Positions 26,419-35,984 of a DNA stretch of 64,000 nt are shown here, piece by piece; the first letter of the stretch is position 1; each line of letters starts with the position of its first letter. This DNA comes from Gillisia limnaea DSM 15749 (GTDB lineage Bacteria; Bacteroidota; Bacteroidia; Flavobacteriales; Flavobacteriaceae), in contig NZ_JH594606.1 in NCBI RefSeq assembly GCF_000243235.1, positions 499,354 through 563,353 of the forward strand, read 5' to 3'. The position numbers and the translations under genes were made by a program. A model generated the notes under the pieces. It ran no database searches. It was not told the origin of the DNA and saw only the letters and a list, made by a program, of their open reading frames with translations.

Positions 26419-28563
26419 ATGGCAACATTTCTTATCAACCGGTTCCAGTCTAATGATTTTTATGGCGTGTGGCAATTTACGCCCGAAAAAGACCAGATTT
26501 TCACCAGAATTTCTATTGCTGAAAATTCCAAAATAAGCACCTCTCTTAAGCTCGCAACTGTAGGAGGTTATTTAATGGAATGGGGGGCCTGTGAAGAGAA
26601 AAATGGCGAAAAATCTTTTCCCTATCGGTTATACGAATTTGATTCCGCAAGCGAAAATCCGCTGGGGGGTGTGTCGGTGCAGGAAGGCTCCTGGCCTATT
26701 GCAAAATTCTGGGGTTACCGAGGTCACTATTCCAACTATCCAAACGAGCAAATGGAACTCAATCTCATCCCAATGGGAAATTTTGTACTTTTTTTTGTGG
26801 GTGGCGAAGGGCGTGGAACTTATGAACTTTACAATTTCGATCCAAACTTTCTTAACCCGAAAACTACAGATCCCATACCGGTTCCTTATACTTCTCAGGG
26901 TGCTTTTCCTTCCATTCAGGCCGGCCATGAACTAATTTCAATTGGGAATTATGTTCTGGATAGAATGCCCGACGGGAATTTCCGGGTTTGGAGTTTTGAT
27001 CCTCAAAATCCAACGCCCTTATCCATTCCGGAAGTTTGGAAAGGGAAATGGAAAGGAGTGACAAAAGACCATCAAATAGTGCCTGTGGAAGATAAAATAG
27101 TAACCTGGAATCCAATGGATCTTTCCTATATGCTTTGGGATTTTAAACCAACTTCAGAAGAACCATTGCAAAATTTGATAAAAGAAGGAAAACTTCCGGA
27201 AGCAATGGCAAACAGTTCTTCTTTGGTGAGTATTTCAAAGAGAGAAAAAAACATAAAAGCTTCCGAAGAAAAAGGAACTATGAACTATATGCGCTCCAAA
27301 ATAAAGCATATTGTCTATTATATGGTAGAAAGCCGATCCTTTGATAATGTTTGCGGCTGGCTGTATAAAAATGAAGATGCCAATATTCAATTTGTTGGTA
27401 ACGATAAAGCCTTTCAGGGAGCCAGTACAGAAAACTACAACCTGGATGGCAGTGATAAAAAAATTCATCAGAGCAAGTTTAACGAAGGTAAACTGAGCGA
27501 TAAAATTGTATTATCTGACCAGCTTCAGGATCCTTTTCATGACAATTCAGATGGCTTGGAACAGATGTTTTATCAAAGAAATCCTGGTTATCCCGGCAAA
27601 GCCAAACCCGATATGGGAGGATTTGTTCGCAACAATGCAAATGGGGAGGTGATGCTTAGCTTTGGTCCCGAACAGTTGCCAATTTTAAACGGACTGGCAA
27701 AAAACTACGCGATTAGTGATGAGTGGTTTAGCTCTGTTCCCGGTGGTACAGATATTAATCGTGCCTTTGCCGTAACAGGATCTGCCCTTAATCGTTTGGG
27801 CACCTGGGAAGGGGGAAATCCTTATGCCTACTGGCCCAAATTCCCGCACCGGCAGTCATTATGGAAACTTCTTTGGAACTATGGAATAAGTGACTGGAAA
27901 ATTTATAATGCCATTGAGTGGGGGGGGTATCCATTTACCTATCATTTATATCTGGAAGGACAGGTGCCGGCTATAGATAATAACTCTAAGAATTATATTG
28001 ACACCCTGGATAATTTCAAGGTACAGGCAAAAAACGGAAATCTTCCGGCTTTTAGCTTTTTGGAACCTGTATGGATTGCGCCAAACGGCACTACTTCTTA
28101 TCATCCAGGTGCAGATATTATACCTGCCGAAATCGCCCTCAATGAAATATACGAGGCTATAAAATCCGGGCCACATTGGGAGGATACTTTATTTGTAATT
28201 ACTTTTTCCAAAAACGGCGGAATCTATGATCATGTAAGTCCGCCTTACGCTCAAAAACCCTGGCCAAATGATGGATTAGATGGTTTTGAATATGATATAA
28301 TGGGACCCCGGGTGCCTGCTATTCTGGTTTCTCCCTGGATTAAAAGAAATACGATTTTCAGGGCTGCCGGCGACATTCCGTTTGATTCTACTTCATTTGC
28401 GGCCACTCTGTTAAAATGGTACGGCATTCCCATATCCCAATGGATGCTGGGAGATCGCATTGCCAGTGCGCCCACTTTTGAAGGCGTATTTCTGGAATCG
28501 GAGCCAAGAAAAGATGCGCCTACATTAACCCAGGCATATGACAAGAATTTTCCAGGTAAGTAA
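26419..28563 (+). CDS. Phospholipase C/acid phosphatase-fold protein with altered metal site
   Basis: A 714-residue protein. Residues 1-280 resemble a beta-repeat domain with repeated W.F.P.N/P segments (LYEFDSASENPL, LYNFDPNF, WSFDPQNP, LWDFKPTSEE). Residues 293-700 match the bacterial phosphoesterase family (phospholipase C/AcpA): HIVYYMVESRSFDN, GQLP-like block, SVPGGTDINRAFAVTGS with the conserved Thr, and LFVITFSKNGGIYDHVSPP. Active members read ENRSFD and ITYDEHGG; here Asn is Ser305 and Asp-Glu is Ser597-Lys598, so at least three predicted metal ligands are changed. It is transcribed divergently from the glutathione operon. No signal peptide is seen. It may be an inactive or repurposed relative. 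Confidence 0.82.
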   Translation: MATFLINRFQSNDFYGVWQFTPEKDQIFTRISIAENSKISTSLKLATVGGYLMEWGACEEKNGEKSFPYRLYEFDSASENPLGGVSVQEGSWPIAKFWGYRGHYSNYPNEQMELNLIPMGNFVLFFVGGEGRGTYELYNFDPNFLNPKTTDPIPVPYTSQGAFPSIQAGHELISIGNYVLDRMPDGNFRVWSFDPQNPTPLSIPEVWKGKWKGVTKDHQIVPVEDKIVTWNPMDLSYMLWDFKPTSEEPLQNLIKEGKLPEAMANSSSLVSISKREKNIKASEEKGTMNYMRSKIKHIVYYMVESRSFDNVCGWLYKNEDANIQFVGNDKAFQGASTENYNLDGSDKKIHQSKFNEGKLSDKIVLSDQLQDPFHDNSDGLEQMFYQRNPGYPGKAKPDMGGFVRNNANGEVMLSFGPEQLPILNGLAKNYAISDEWFSSVPGGTDINRAFAVTGSALNRLGTWEGGNPYAYWPKFPHRQSLWKLLWNYGISDWKIYNAIEWGGYPFTYHLYLEGQVPAIDNNSKNYIDTLDNFKVQAKNGNLPAFSFLEPVWIAPNGTTSYHPGADIIPAEIALNEIYEAIKSGPHWEDTLFVITFSKNGGIYDHVSPPYAQKPWPNDGLDGFEYDIMGPRVPAILVSPWIKRNTIFRAAGDIPFDSTSFAATLLKWYGIPISQWMLGDRIASAPTFEGVFLESEPRKDAPTLTQAYDKNFPGK

Positions 28564-28715
28564 GTAATTTTTTGAAACAAACTGAACCTTAATCAAGCCG
28601 GGGATCAACGAGGCCATCGATTGGAATCGGGCATGATAAATCTGTTACAGTCCAGGGATAAGGAGTCTGTACAGAATTCTGTTTTCTTCTGTCATTCTTG
28701 TGTTGGAGAAACCGA

Positions 28716-29783
28716 TTATTTGGTAGGTGGATTACCTTCATCATCCAGCAATTTATATTTCTTCTGCCTGGATTTCCAGCGTTCCATGGCATACTGCTGC
28801 ATGTCCTCCACCCTATCCTTTTCATCTACGATCTCGAATCCCAGAAGGGTTTCAATAATATCTTCGAGGGTTGCAATTCCGTCCATTCCGCCATATTCAT
28901 CTACCACCAGGGATATCTGTTCTTTTCTGGTGATCAATTCCTCCCAGGCGGTGAACAAGGTAGTATTGTCAGAGAAAGTAGTGATTTTTCTGCGTATATC
29001 TTTAAGAGTAAGGTCAAATTGATCTTCTGCTAGTTTTTCAAAGACAAGTTCCCTAAAAACATATCCGGTAATATTATCACGGTTGCCGCCATATATGGGA
29101 ATCCTTGAGAAGTGAAGAAACTCCTTATTCTTAAGAAATTCCTGCAGGGTCATATCCTCATTGGCTATCACCACCACGATTCGCGGAGTCATGATCTCAG
29201 ATATCGGGATACTTTTTAACCTGATAAGATTTTGAATGATCTTATTTTCCTTATCTACAAAGATCCCTTCCTCGGTACCAATTGAGGCGAGTGCTGAAAT
29301 TTCTTCCCGACTGGTAGTGAGTTCTTTTTCCTTCCGGGATAGCAGGCGGGTAAGGGTTAACGATAAAAGTACCAAAGGATAGGTAATAACGATCATAATT
29401 CTAATAAGAACAGTAGCGAAGCCCATCAATTCCCGACTGTAATTGGCTCCCAAGGTTTTAGGAATGATCTCGGTAAGTACGAGGATAAGAAGCGTTAATA
29501 CCGCTGAAACAATCCCAAAAGATGCCTCTCCAAATACAATAGTCGCCTGTGCTCCAACGCCCGCAGCTCCCACTGTATGGGCCACTGTATTTAAAGAAAG
29601 AATGGCAGAAAGCGGGCGATCTACATTTTCCTTAAGCTTTATAAAAGCACCGGCATTTTTATCGCCGAGTTCAAGTTTTGCTTTTAAATAAGATATTGGT
29701 GTAGAAAGCAGAACAGCCTCTGCAATAGAACACAAAAATGAAACAAATAATGCTGTAAAAAGGTAAATTAATAATAGCGTCAT
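28716..29783 (-). CDS. CNNM/CorC-family transport-associated membrane protein
   Basis: A 355-residue protein with a DUF21 (CNNM) membrane domain of three to four helices at residues 1-150, including the SIAEAVLLSTPISYL motif, followed by a pair of CBS domains (about 190-320). Family members bind Mg2+/ATP and are implicated in Mg/Co efflux or tolerance. The usual C-terminal CorC_HlyC domain is missing: the chain ends soon after the CBS pair with a basic tail. The plus-strand open frames at 28621-29033 are shadows of this gene. Confidence 0.88.
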   Translation of the reverse strand: MTLLLIYLFTALFVSFLCSIAEAVLLSTPISYLKAKLELGDKNAGAFIKLKENVDRPLSAILSLNTVAHTVGAAGVGAQATIVFGEASFGIVSAVLTLLILVLTEIIPKTLGANYSRELMGFATVLIRIMIVITYPLVLLSLTLTRLLSRKEKELTTSREEISALASIGTEEGIFVDKENKIIQNLIRLKSIPISEIMTPRIVVVIANEDMTLQEFLKNKEFLHFSRIPIYGGNRDNITGYVFRELVFEKLAEDQFDLTLKDIRRKITTFSDNTTLFTAWEELITRKEQISLVVDEYGGMDGIATLEDIIETLLGFEIVDEKDRVEDMQQYAMERWKSRQKKYKLLDDEGNPPTK

Positions 29784-29969
29784 AATGAATTACTGAAGCT
29801 CTATTTAAAAGCTCGTAGCGCACAAATATATGAAGTAATTGGATGTTGAAATTAAATTTTATTAAGCTTTTAGTGTCGATGACAGGCGAAACCATTTAAA
29901 ATTGCGATAATTACTTATAGAGGATAGATATTGAACTACGGTAAAAAAATGTACTAAAACAAAACTACT
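29784..29969. other. Upstream region of the CNNM gene
   Basis: AT-rich and non-coding; likely holds the CNNM promoter. No clear motif was resolved. Confidence 0.35.
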
Positions 29970-29998
29970 AAGCCGGCACGAATTTTCAATCCGTGACG
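29970..29998 (+). repeat. REP-like repeat, partial copy 1
   Basis: Contains AATTTTCAATCCGTGAC preceded by AAGCCGGCACG, a diverged copy of the repeat at 31751-31820 and 36760-36826. It stops where the transposase remnant begins. Confidence 0.6.
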
Positions 29999-30264
29999 TG
30001 GAACCGGTACCTGGAACGCTAAAAGAATTCCTGGGTCTACGAAAAGTAAATACCATTGGTATAAGGAAGGCAAATAAATGTTTGCATCTAGCGGCCATCG
30101 CTTATAAGCTTAAGAAGTACCAGAAATTTACCATAAAAAGCACGGCAATACAGGTTTCTCTCCCTTTTTTGGCTGCAAAAACAGTTGAAAAAGCTTACCA
30201 GTTTGCCTTTAAAGCCCCCCTTTCATTAGCTCCTGCGCCCAACAGAAAAACAAAAGCCGCTTAA
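29998..30264 (+). pseudogene. Transposase C-terminal remnant (IS1182-like)
   Basis: The 88-codon frame contains LRKVNTIGIRKANKCLHLAAIAYKLKKYQKF, a pattern found at the C terminus of IS1182/IS4-group transposases in Bacteroidota (FGKRKVNT..I..ANK...L.A.AYNLKK). Nothing of the catalytic DDE domain is present upstream, so this is the truncated tail of a former insertion sequence. It abuts a REP-like repeat. Confidence 0.75.
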
Positions 30265-30273
30265 AGCGGCTTT
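30252..30273. terminator. Intrinsic terminator hairpin
   Basis: AAAGCCGCTT and AAGCGGCTTT form a compact GC-rich stem at the end of the transposase remnant, with T-rich sequence on both sides, so it could terminate transcription in both directions, including from the minus-strand barrel gene ending at 30338. Confidence 0.6.
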
Positions 30274-30337
30274 AATAAGTCATTATTTTTATGATTTATA
30301 GGCTTGTGCAAAGGTTATCGGTCATATTGACCGTATT

Positions 30338-31192
30338 TTATTTATGTTTTGGTTCCCATATCAGTCTTAAAAAAGAGCTTAGTCTTTCGTTTTCTCTGCT
30401 CACAGGAATTCCTGCCACAATTCCAATCAATAGGTCGTCTGCAATTCCTAAACGCATTTGAGGTCTTAAGGTCATATCAAAGTCGCCTTTGTCAAAAGTT
30501 TTGTTAAATTCAACACCAATAAAATTTCTCGTGCCTGGTATCATATAATGGAAACTTGTATTGATGTCATAAGTAGTGTGAAATTTGTTGGTGCTAAAAT
30601 TTTGTTCAATCATTGGACCTGTGTATATCAATGAATGAAAATTGTTTCCCCATCGCTTAGCTATTACAAAGAATGGATTATAGACATTTCCTTTAATGAA
30701 AGGCTTTCCAAAGTTACTAAAGTTGGACAGCTCAAACTCGTTGATGTATCCAATTGCCATTGAAGTTGCCATTGGCTCACTTACAAAGAATGACCATTGT
30801 GCGGCAATTTTAATACCGTTTAATTGATTTGAAGGAATTGAATCATTCTCCGCACCGTTTACAGGAGAATAAAAAGTAAAAGGCAATTCCACTTCTAAAC
30901 CCAATCTGTCTATGGGTGCCCATTCGTACTCAATAAGGGCTTCATAAGAATCAAATTTTAAATTATCTGTTAGACCTAAACCTATATTCCACTCTTTTTC
31001 TCCTTTTCTGGCACCCAAATCACGTATTAGATCAATGTAAAGTGGTTCGGCATGTAAAACCTTATCGGGCTCTTTTTGGTCTTCTACTTGTTGAATGTAA
31101 ATACTGTCCTTTTCAAACTTGGTAATTTGGGCAATTGAATATGTTGAAGATGCCAATAGCATGATTAGCATCAATATTGTTTTTATGTTCAT
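30338..31192 (-). CDS. Outer-membrane beta-barrel protein (HAEPLYIDLIRDLGAR family)
   Basis: A 284-residue protein with a signal peptide (MNIKTILMLIMLLASSTYSIAQ) and the block VLHAEPLYIDLIRDLGARKG that recurs in a conserved Bacteroidota family. The rest alternates hydrophobic and polar residues and ends in an aromatic-rich strand (FLRLIWEPKHK), consistent with an outer-membrane barrel. Function is unknown; members often sit beside metal or phosphate genes. It follows the 128-residue gene by 78 bases, and the pair is probably one unit. Confidence 0.75.
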   Translation of the reverse strand: MNIKTILMLIMLLASSTYSIAQITKFEKDSIYIQQVEDQKEPDKVLHAEPLYIDLIRDLGARKGEKEWNIGLGLTDNLKFDSYEALIEYEWAPIDRLGLEVELPFTFYSPVNGAENDSIPSNQLNGIKIAAQWSFFVSEPMATSMAIGYINEFELSNFSNFGKPFIKGNVYNPFFVIAKRWGNNFHSLIYTGPMIEQNFSTNKFHTTYDINTSFHYMIPGTRNFIGVEFNKTFDKGDFDMTLRPQMRLGIADDLLIGIVAGIPVSRENERLSSFLRLIWEPKHK

Positions 31193-31270
31193 TTTTGATT
31201 TGTTTTTTGAGAATTATAAAATTATCCACCACTTTTTTAGCGGTAGGAATTAATCTACTTATAAAACAAA

Positions 31271-31657
31271 TCAAATCTTGGGTGGAGGAGTATCAAGTTG
31301 ATGAAAACCATTTGTCAAAAAAACATTGAAGTCAGGAAACTTCTGTATTGTAGTCTCAACAAGTGATTGCTTAATACGGTAATCAGCTGTGTAATTATTA
31401 ATTAAGTCTATTTTTACATTTGTCTTCTTGTTGCTGTGTTCCAAGTCGTTATCATCATATTCTTTAATGGCGTCTTCGTAACCTAAAATTTTCTCGACTA
31501 CTATTTCAATAATACTTTCCTGGTCGTTAATTGATAAGTCTTCAGGAATTAGTTCAAGATTAGGGTCTACCGAGTCAACACTTATGTTGAGAAGATAAAG
31601 TCCCATAAATCCCCAAAGGAATTTGGTAAATACGCTATTTCTTATTTGACCAATCAC
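31271..31657 (-). CDS. Small membrane-associated protein of unknown function
   Basis: A 128-residue protein with one hydrophobic segment at residues 11-28 (FTKFLWGFMGLYLLNISV) and an acidic, soluble remainder. It ends in a proline-rich tail (DTPPPKI). It is paired with the beta-barrel gene downstream, an arrangement I have seen for this barrel family in Flavobacteriaceae. No domain is recognised. Confidence 0.65.
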   Translation of the reverse strand: MIGQIRNSVFTKFLWGFMGLYLLNISVDSVDPNLELIPEDLSINDQESIIEIVVEKILGYEDAIKEYDDNDLEHSNKKTNVKIDLINNYTADYRIKQSLVETTIQKFPDFNVFLTNGFHQLDTPPPKI

Positions 31658-31750
31658 AGTTCAAAATTAAAGCTATTTTTTCGTTTTTTACGTGGCCACC
31701 AACGTATTTGTATAAATACACTCTTACATAATATATTTTCAAAAGAGCAC

Positions 31751-31820
31751 TAAGTCCGCGCGGATTTTCAATCCGTGATGACCTCACGCCTACTCCTGCC
31801 CGCGACCATTATACCTCCAT
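31751..31820 (+). repeat. REP-like repeat, copy 2
   Basis: Consists of TAAGTCCGCGCGGATTTTCA followed by ATCCGTGATGACCTCAC and CGCGACCATTATAC. A short palindrome CGGATT-TTC-AATCCG forms the core. The matching copy at 36760-36826 has the same orientation and length, so the two direct repeats flank the glycerol operon. Confidence 0.75.
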
Positions 31821-31929
31821 TAATGCCTTCGCTTTATTTGAAGAATCTTGTTGTCCTCGTTATTTATTTACTGTTGAGTAAATTTTAAGCATCCTTCAAA
31901 AATTTTCCGATCAAAAAAATCCATTCCAC

Positions 31930-32706
31930 TTATTTTGTTGCAGGCTTTGCAATACAAACTTTCATTCCTGTTTCTTCAAGTTGTTTTCGATATCCCTCAG
32001 GAACACCATCATCTGTAACAACAATGTCCACCATTTCAATATCACAAATTTTTCCAAAACCCTTTTTTCCAAACTTACTTGAATCGGTAAGAATAATGGT
32101 TTTTTGAGCCGATTTGATCATCTTTGCATTTAAATGAGCTTCCAGCATATTTGAAGTAGTTAATCCATATTCCGGACTTATCCCATCTACTCCTAAAAAC
32201 AATTTATTGCAGGCGAAGTCTCCAAGCATATCTTCACCATAATGGCCTACTACTGAATAACTGCTTTTCCTTACCACCCCGCCCAGTTGAATAACTTCAA
32301 TATTTGGATAATCCATCAGCACCATTGTAACATTCATAGCTCCTGTAATAACAGTGAGTTTTATACTTTTGGGAATGGCCCTGGCCAGGGCAAGCATAGT
32401 GGTACCTGAACCTATAATAATAGCATCTCCTTCTTTGATCATTCCTGCAGCCATTATAGCAATCTCAGTCTTTTCCTCTACCTGCATCAGGTTTTTTTCA
32501 TTCACAGGAAGATCTTTCACAAATGGGGTAACGGGGGTGGCACTCCCATGAGAACGAAAAAGCAATCCCCTTTCCTCCAGCATTTTTAGATCTTTCCTAA
32601 CAGTCACTGTAGTAACTTCCATCTCTTTACTTAGGTTGGCAACGCTAACAAACCCTTCTTTTTTAAGCTTGTTTACAATAATTTGATGTCTTTCAGCAAT
32701 TGTCAT
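31930..32706 (-). CDS. DeoR/GlpR-family transcriptional regulator of glycerol genes
   Basis: A 258-residue cytoplasmic repressor-type protein. Residues 1-57 form the DeoR helix-turn-helix (ERHQIIVNKLKKEGFVSVANL, KDLKMLEERGLLFRSHGSA). The C-terminal sugar-phosphate sensor domain includes ITGAMNVTMVLM, KLFLGVDGISPEYGLTTSNM and DSSKFGKKGF. It is divergent from glpD, glpK and glpF across a 189-base gap, so it is most likely the glycerol-3-phosphate-responsive repressor GlpR. An inverted repeat at 32723-32739 next to its own start could be the operator. Confidence 0.88.
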   Translation of the reverse strand: MTIAERHQIIVNKLKKEGFVSVANLSKEMEVTTVTVRKDLKMLEERGLLFRSHGSATPVTPFVKDLPVNEKNLMQVEEKTEIAIMAAGMIKEGDAIIIGSGTTMLALARAIPKSIKLTVITGAMNVTMVLMDYPNIEVIQLGGVVRKSSYSVVGHYGEDMLGDFACNKLFLGVDGISPEYGLTTSNMLEAHLNAKMIKSAQKTIILTDSSKFGKKGFGKICDIEMVDIVVTDDGVPEGYRKQLEETGMKVCIAKPATK

Positions 32707-32722
32707 ATCTTTTATTTTGTTT

Positions 32723-32739
32723 AAGAAAGTTACTTTCTT
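32723..32739. promoter_or_regulatory. Candidate operator of the DeoR/GlpR regulator
   Basis: A perfect inverted repeat AAGAAAG-TTA-CTTTCTT lies 17 bases upstream of the regulator start and downstream of a -7 box candidate (CAAACCTA on plus, TAGGTTTG on minus, 32753-32760). A half-site CTTTCTTAAG recurs near 32816, on the glpD side. Autoregulation and glpDKF repression through these sites is inferred. Confidence 0.45.
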
Positions 32740-32825
32740 TTTCTTTCGTTTACAAACCTAAATGTACCGTAAATTTAAAAAAATAGTAAACAAAACATAA
32801 ATAATAATAAAAAACCTTTCTTAAG

Positions 32826-32856
32826 TTTGCTTTTATTTCTTTTTTAATTAGTTTTG
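32826..32856 (+). promoter_or_regulatory. glpDKF promoter (TTTG and TAGTTTTG)
   Basis: TTTG at 32826-32829 and TAGTTTTG at 32849-32856 match the Bacteroidota -33/-7 consensus with 19 bases between them. The -7 box lies 39 bases before the glpD start. Confidence 0.6.
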
Positions 32857-32895
32857 TTTCGAACTTATCGACTAATAAGGTTTAAAAAGAAATAA

Positions 32896-34461
32896 ATGAA
32901 AAGAAGTGAGTGCATAAAGAAAATTAGGACTGAAAAGGAGTGGGATCTGGCGGTAATAGGTGGAGGGGCATCCGGTTTAGGGGTGGCACTTGATGCTATT
33001 TCCAGAGGACTTTCAGTAGTATTAGTTGAAAAAGCCGATTTTGCAAAAGGAACTTCCAGCCGGAGTACAAAACTTCTTCACGGTGGGGTACGATATCTTG
33101 CCCAGGGAGATGTTGCCCTGGTTTATGAAGCTTTGAAAGAACGTGGGTTGATGATGAAAAATGCGCCTCACGTTACCGGAAAGCAGTCTTTCGTGATCCC
33201 AATCTATTCCTTTTGGGATAGGTTAAAATACGGTGTTGGTCTTAAGGTATACGACCTGATGGCGGGCCGCCTGCGAATAGGGAAATCTACCTGGATCTCC
33301 AAAAAAGAAGTCGCAGATAAAATTCCAACTATTAAACAAAAAGGGTTACTGGGAGGAGTTATGTATTACGATGGGCAATTTGATGATGCCCGCTTAGCTA
33401 TTAATCTTGCTCAAACCTGCACCAACCTGGGAGGTTGTATTCTCAATTACATGGGGGTTGTAAACCTCAAAAAGGATGAAAAAGGATTCCTGAATGGCGT
33501 TCAGGTCCAGGATCAACTCAACGGAAAGTTTTATGAGATTAACGCCAAAGCAGTGGTAAATGCAACCGGTGTTTTTGTTGATGAAATCTTAAGGATGGAT
33601 AATCCGGCTGCCTCAAAGTCAATACGACCAAGCCAGGGTGCTCACCTGGTGCTTGATATTTCCTTTTTAGGCGGAAAAGATGCCCTAATGATCCCGGAAA
33701 CTTCTGATGGGCGTGTATTATTCGGAATCCCCTGGCATAATAAGTTACTGCTTGGAACTACAGATACCCTTCGGAAGAATCCAAAAATAGAACCCCGGGC
33801 GCTATCACAGGAAATAGATTTCATTCTCGAAACCTGTGCGGGTTACCTAACAAAACCTCCCACCAGAGATGATGTTCTGTCTGTCTTTGCAGGTCTCCGG
33901 CCATTGGCAGTACCTAAAGGAAAAGGTGCACCAACTAAAGAAATCTCGAGGAGCCATAAAGTTACAGTAGCTGATAGTCATTTAATCTCAATCATTGGTG
34001 GGAAATGGACAACCTTCCGAAGAATGGGAGAAGATACTGTTGACGTTTTAGCAGATTTAAATCTGGTTAAGGTATTGAAAAGCACTTCAGAAAATATAAA
34101 AATGCACGGGTTTCCCAATGGCAGATCCATGGAGGGACATATGGCTATTTATGGTGATGATGCCCTTAGTATACAGGAATTAATTGATGATGATCCTTCT
34201 TTAGGCTTAAAGCTTCACCCCAATTTCCTAAATACCAAAGCTGAAGTTGTTTGGATGGTGCGTAATGAAATGGCAGTGAAGGTGGAAGATGTGCTGGCGA
34301 GAAGGATGAGAATTCTTTTTCTGGACGCTAAAGCTACAATCCAGATGTGTCCGGAGGTTTCTAAAATAATGAGAACTGAGCTTGATACCGATGAAGAATG
34401 GGAAAATAATGAGAACAAAGAATTTCAGAAAATGGCTGAAAAATATTTAATAACATTTTAA
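32896..34461 (+). CDS. glpD: Glycerol-3-phosphate dehydrogenase, FAD-dependent
   Basis: A 521-residue flavoprotein that should oxidise glycerol 3-phosphate to dihydroxyacetone phosphate at the inner membrane, passing electrons to quinone. The FAD-binding GxGxxG is [16 protein letters not shown] near residue 20; [15 protein letters not shown] [18 protein letters not shown] and [13 protein letters not shown] are family signatures. The C-terminal DAO_C domain follows from about residue 400. Length fits GlpD/GlpO. The gene is first in the glpDKF operon, divergent from the DeoR regulator, and followed after 10 bases by glpK. Confidence 0.94.
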   Translation: MKRSECIKKIRTEKEWDLAVIGGGASGLGVALDAISRGLSVVLVEKADFAKGTSSRSTKLLHGGVRYLAQGDVALVYEALKERGLMMKNAPHVTGKQSFVIPIYSFWDRLKYGVGLKVYDLMAGRLRIGKSTWISKKEVADKIPTIKQKGLLGGVMYYDGQFDDARLAINLAQTCTNLGGCILNYMGVVNLKKDEKGFLNGVQVQDQLNGKFYEINAKAVVNATGVFVDEILRMDNPAASKSIRPSQGAHLVLDISFLGGKDALMIPETSDGRVLFGIPWHNKLLLGTTDTLRKNPKIEPRALSQEIDFILETCAGYLTKPPTRDDVLSVFAGLRPLAVPKGKGAPTKEISRSHKVTVADSHLISIIGGKWTTFRRMGEDTVDVLADLNLVKVLKSTSENIKMHGFPNGRSMEGHMAIYGDDALSIQELIDDDPSLGLKLHPNFLNTKAEVVWMVRNEMAVKVEDVLARRMRILFLDAKATIQMCPEVSKIMRTELDTDEEWENNENKEFQKMAEKYLITF

Positions 34462-34471
34462 AATTAAAACC

Positions 34472-35974
34472 ATGGTAAAAGCAAAACAATTCATTCTGGC
34501 CCTGGACCAAGGAACAACAAGTTCAAGAGCTATTGTTTTTGATAAAAAGGGAAAAATAGTTTCTAACGCCCAGCGGGATTTTGAACAACATTTCCCAAAA
34601 CCGGGATGGGTAGAACACGATCCAATGGAAATATGGACCACCCAGGCATCTGTGGCCACGGAAGCAATTACCAAGGCAAAGATCACTGCTGAACAAATTG
34701 CAGGGATTGGAATTACAAATCAACGAGAAACCACCATTGTTTGGGACAGAGAAACAGGAGAACCCCTCTATAATGCCATTGTTTGGCAGGACAGAAGAAC
34801 ATCTGCCTACTGCAATGAATTAAAAGAAGCCGGGAAAGAGGATTTTGTAACCAAAAGAACTGGATTGATCATAGATTCCTATTTTTCAGCAACCAAAATT
34901 AAATGGATACTGGACAATGTGGACGGGGCAAGGAAACGTGCAGAAAACGGAGAACTTTGTTTTGGAACAGTGGACAGTTGGCTTATCTGGAAGCTGTCAA
35001 ATTCTGCTGAGCATTTAACAGATATTACCAATGCCAGCAGGACTATGCTCTTCAATATACACACTCAAAAATGGGATGAAGAACTGCTTGAATTATTTAA
35101 TATACCTGCTTCCCTCCTGCCTGAAGTAAGATCCAGCAGTGAGATCTTTTGCAAAACTTCAGGAAAAATCTTCGCCACGAGAATCCCCATAGCTGGAATC
35201 GCCGGGGATCAACAAGCAGCCCTTTTTGGCCAATTATGTACAGAAAAAGGAATGGCAAAAACCACGTATGGTACAGGTTGTTTTCTTGTGATGAATACCG
35301 GGGACAAACCTGTTAAATCAAATAACAGGTTGCTTACTACCATCGCATGGAAAGTAGATGGGAAAGTAAATTATGCCCTGGAAGGTGCGGTTTTTATTGG
35401 TGGTGCTGCCATCCAATGGCTTCGGGACGGGATCAAGATGATTCATCATGCAGAGCTGAGTGAGGAACTGGCTAAAAAAATAGACGATAATGAAGGTGTC
35501 TATTTTGTTCCTGCACTTACAGGCCTGGGAGCTCCACATTGGGATCAGGATGCACGGGGAGCGTTCTTTGGAATAACCAGGGGTACTTCTTCAGCACATT
35601 TTTGCCGTGCTGCCCTTGAATCTATTGCTTACCAGGTGCATGATGTACTTAAAGCCATGGAAAAGGATTCCGGTGTAAAAACCAGTCATTTAAAAGTTGA
35701 TGGTGGTGCCACCGCAAACGATTTCTTAATGCAATTTCAAACAGACATACTTAATTGCAAGGTGCACAGGCCAAAAATGTTGGAGACCACGGCACTTGGA
35801 GCTGCTTACCTGGCAGGTCTTGCGGTAGGTTATTGGAAGGATATAAATGAACTGAAAAACCTTTGGGAAGAAGACCAGACATTTGAACCAGAAATGAAAC
35901 CTGAATTAGTTGAAAAAAACCTGTATTATTGGGAAAAAGCTGTAGGTCGAACAAAAAACTGGATTGAATCTTAA
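34472..35974 (+). CDS. glpK: Glycerol kinase
   Basis: A 500-residue FGGY-family kinase that phosphorylates glycerol to glycerol 3-phosphate with ATP. The N-terminal phosphate motif is [17 protein letters not shown], followed by [29 protein letters not shown] and [10 protein letters not shown], which are typical of GlpK. The C-terminal domain has [20 protein letters not shown]. It starts 10 bases after glpD and ends 10 bases before glpF, so synthesis is coordinated. Confidence 0.96.
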   Translation: MVKAKQFILALDQGTTSSRAIVFDKKGKIVSNAQRDFEQHFPKPGWVEHDPMEIWTTQASVATEAITKAKITAEQIAGIGITNQRETTIVWDRETGEPLYNAIVWQDRRTSAYCNELKEAGKEDFVTKRTGLIIDSYFSATKIKWILDNVDGARKRAENGELCFGTVDSWLIWKLSNSAEHLTDITNASRTMLFNIHTQKWDEELLELFNIPASLLPEVRSSSEIFCKTSGKIFATRIPIAGIAGDQQAALFGQLCTEKGMAKTTYGTGCFLVMNTGDKPVKSNNRLLTTIAWKVDGKVNYALEGAVFIGGAAIQWLRDGIKMIHHAELSEELAKKIDDNEGVYFVPALTGLGAPHWDQDARGAFFGITRGTSSAHFCRAALESIAYQVHDVLKAMEKDSGVKTSHLKVDGGATANDFLMQFQTDILNCKVHRPKMLETTALGAAYLAGLAVGYWKDINELKNLWEEDQTFEPEMKPELVEKNLYYWEKAVGRTKNWIES

Positions 35975-35984
35975 AAATGAAATT

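Noticed and set aside
28589..29033. Overlapping open frames opposite the CNNM gene
   Set aside because: They are antisense shadows of a well-supported CBS-domain gene.
31271..31657. Possible toxin-antitoxin partner of the beta-barrel gene
   Set aside because: The 128-residue protein has a membrane segment and acidic tail but no toxin or antitoxin motif.
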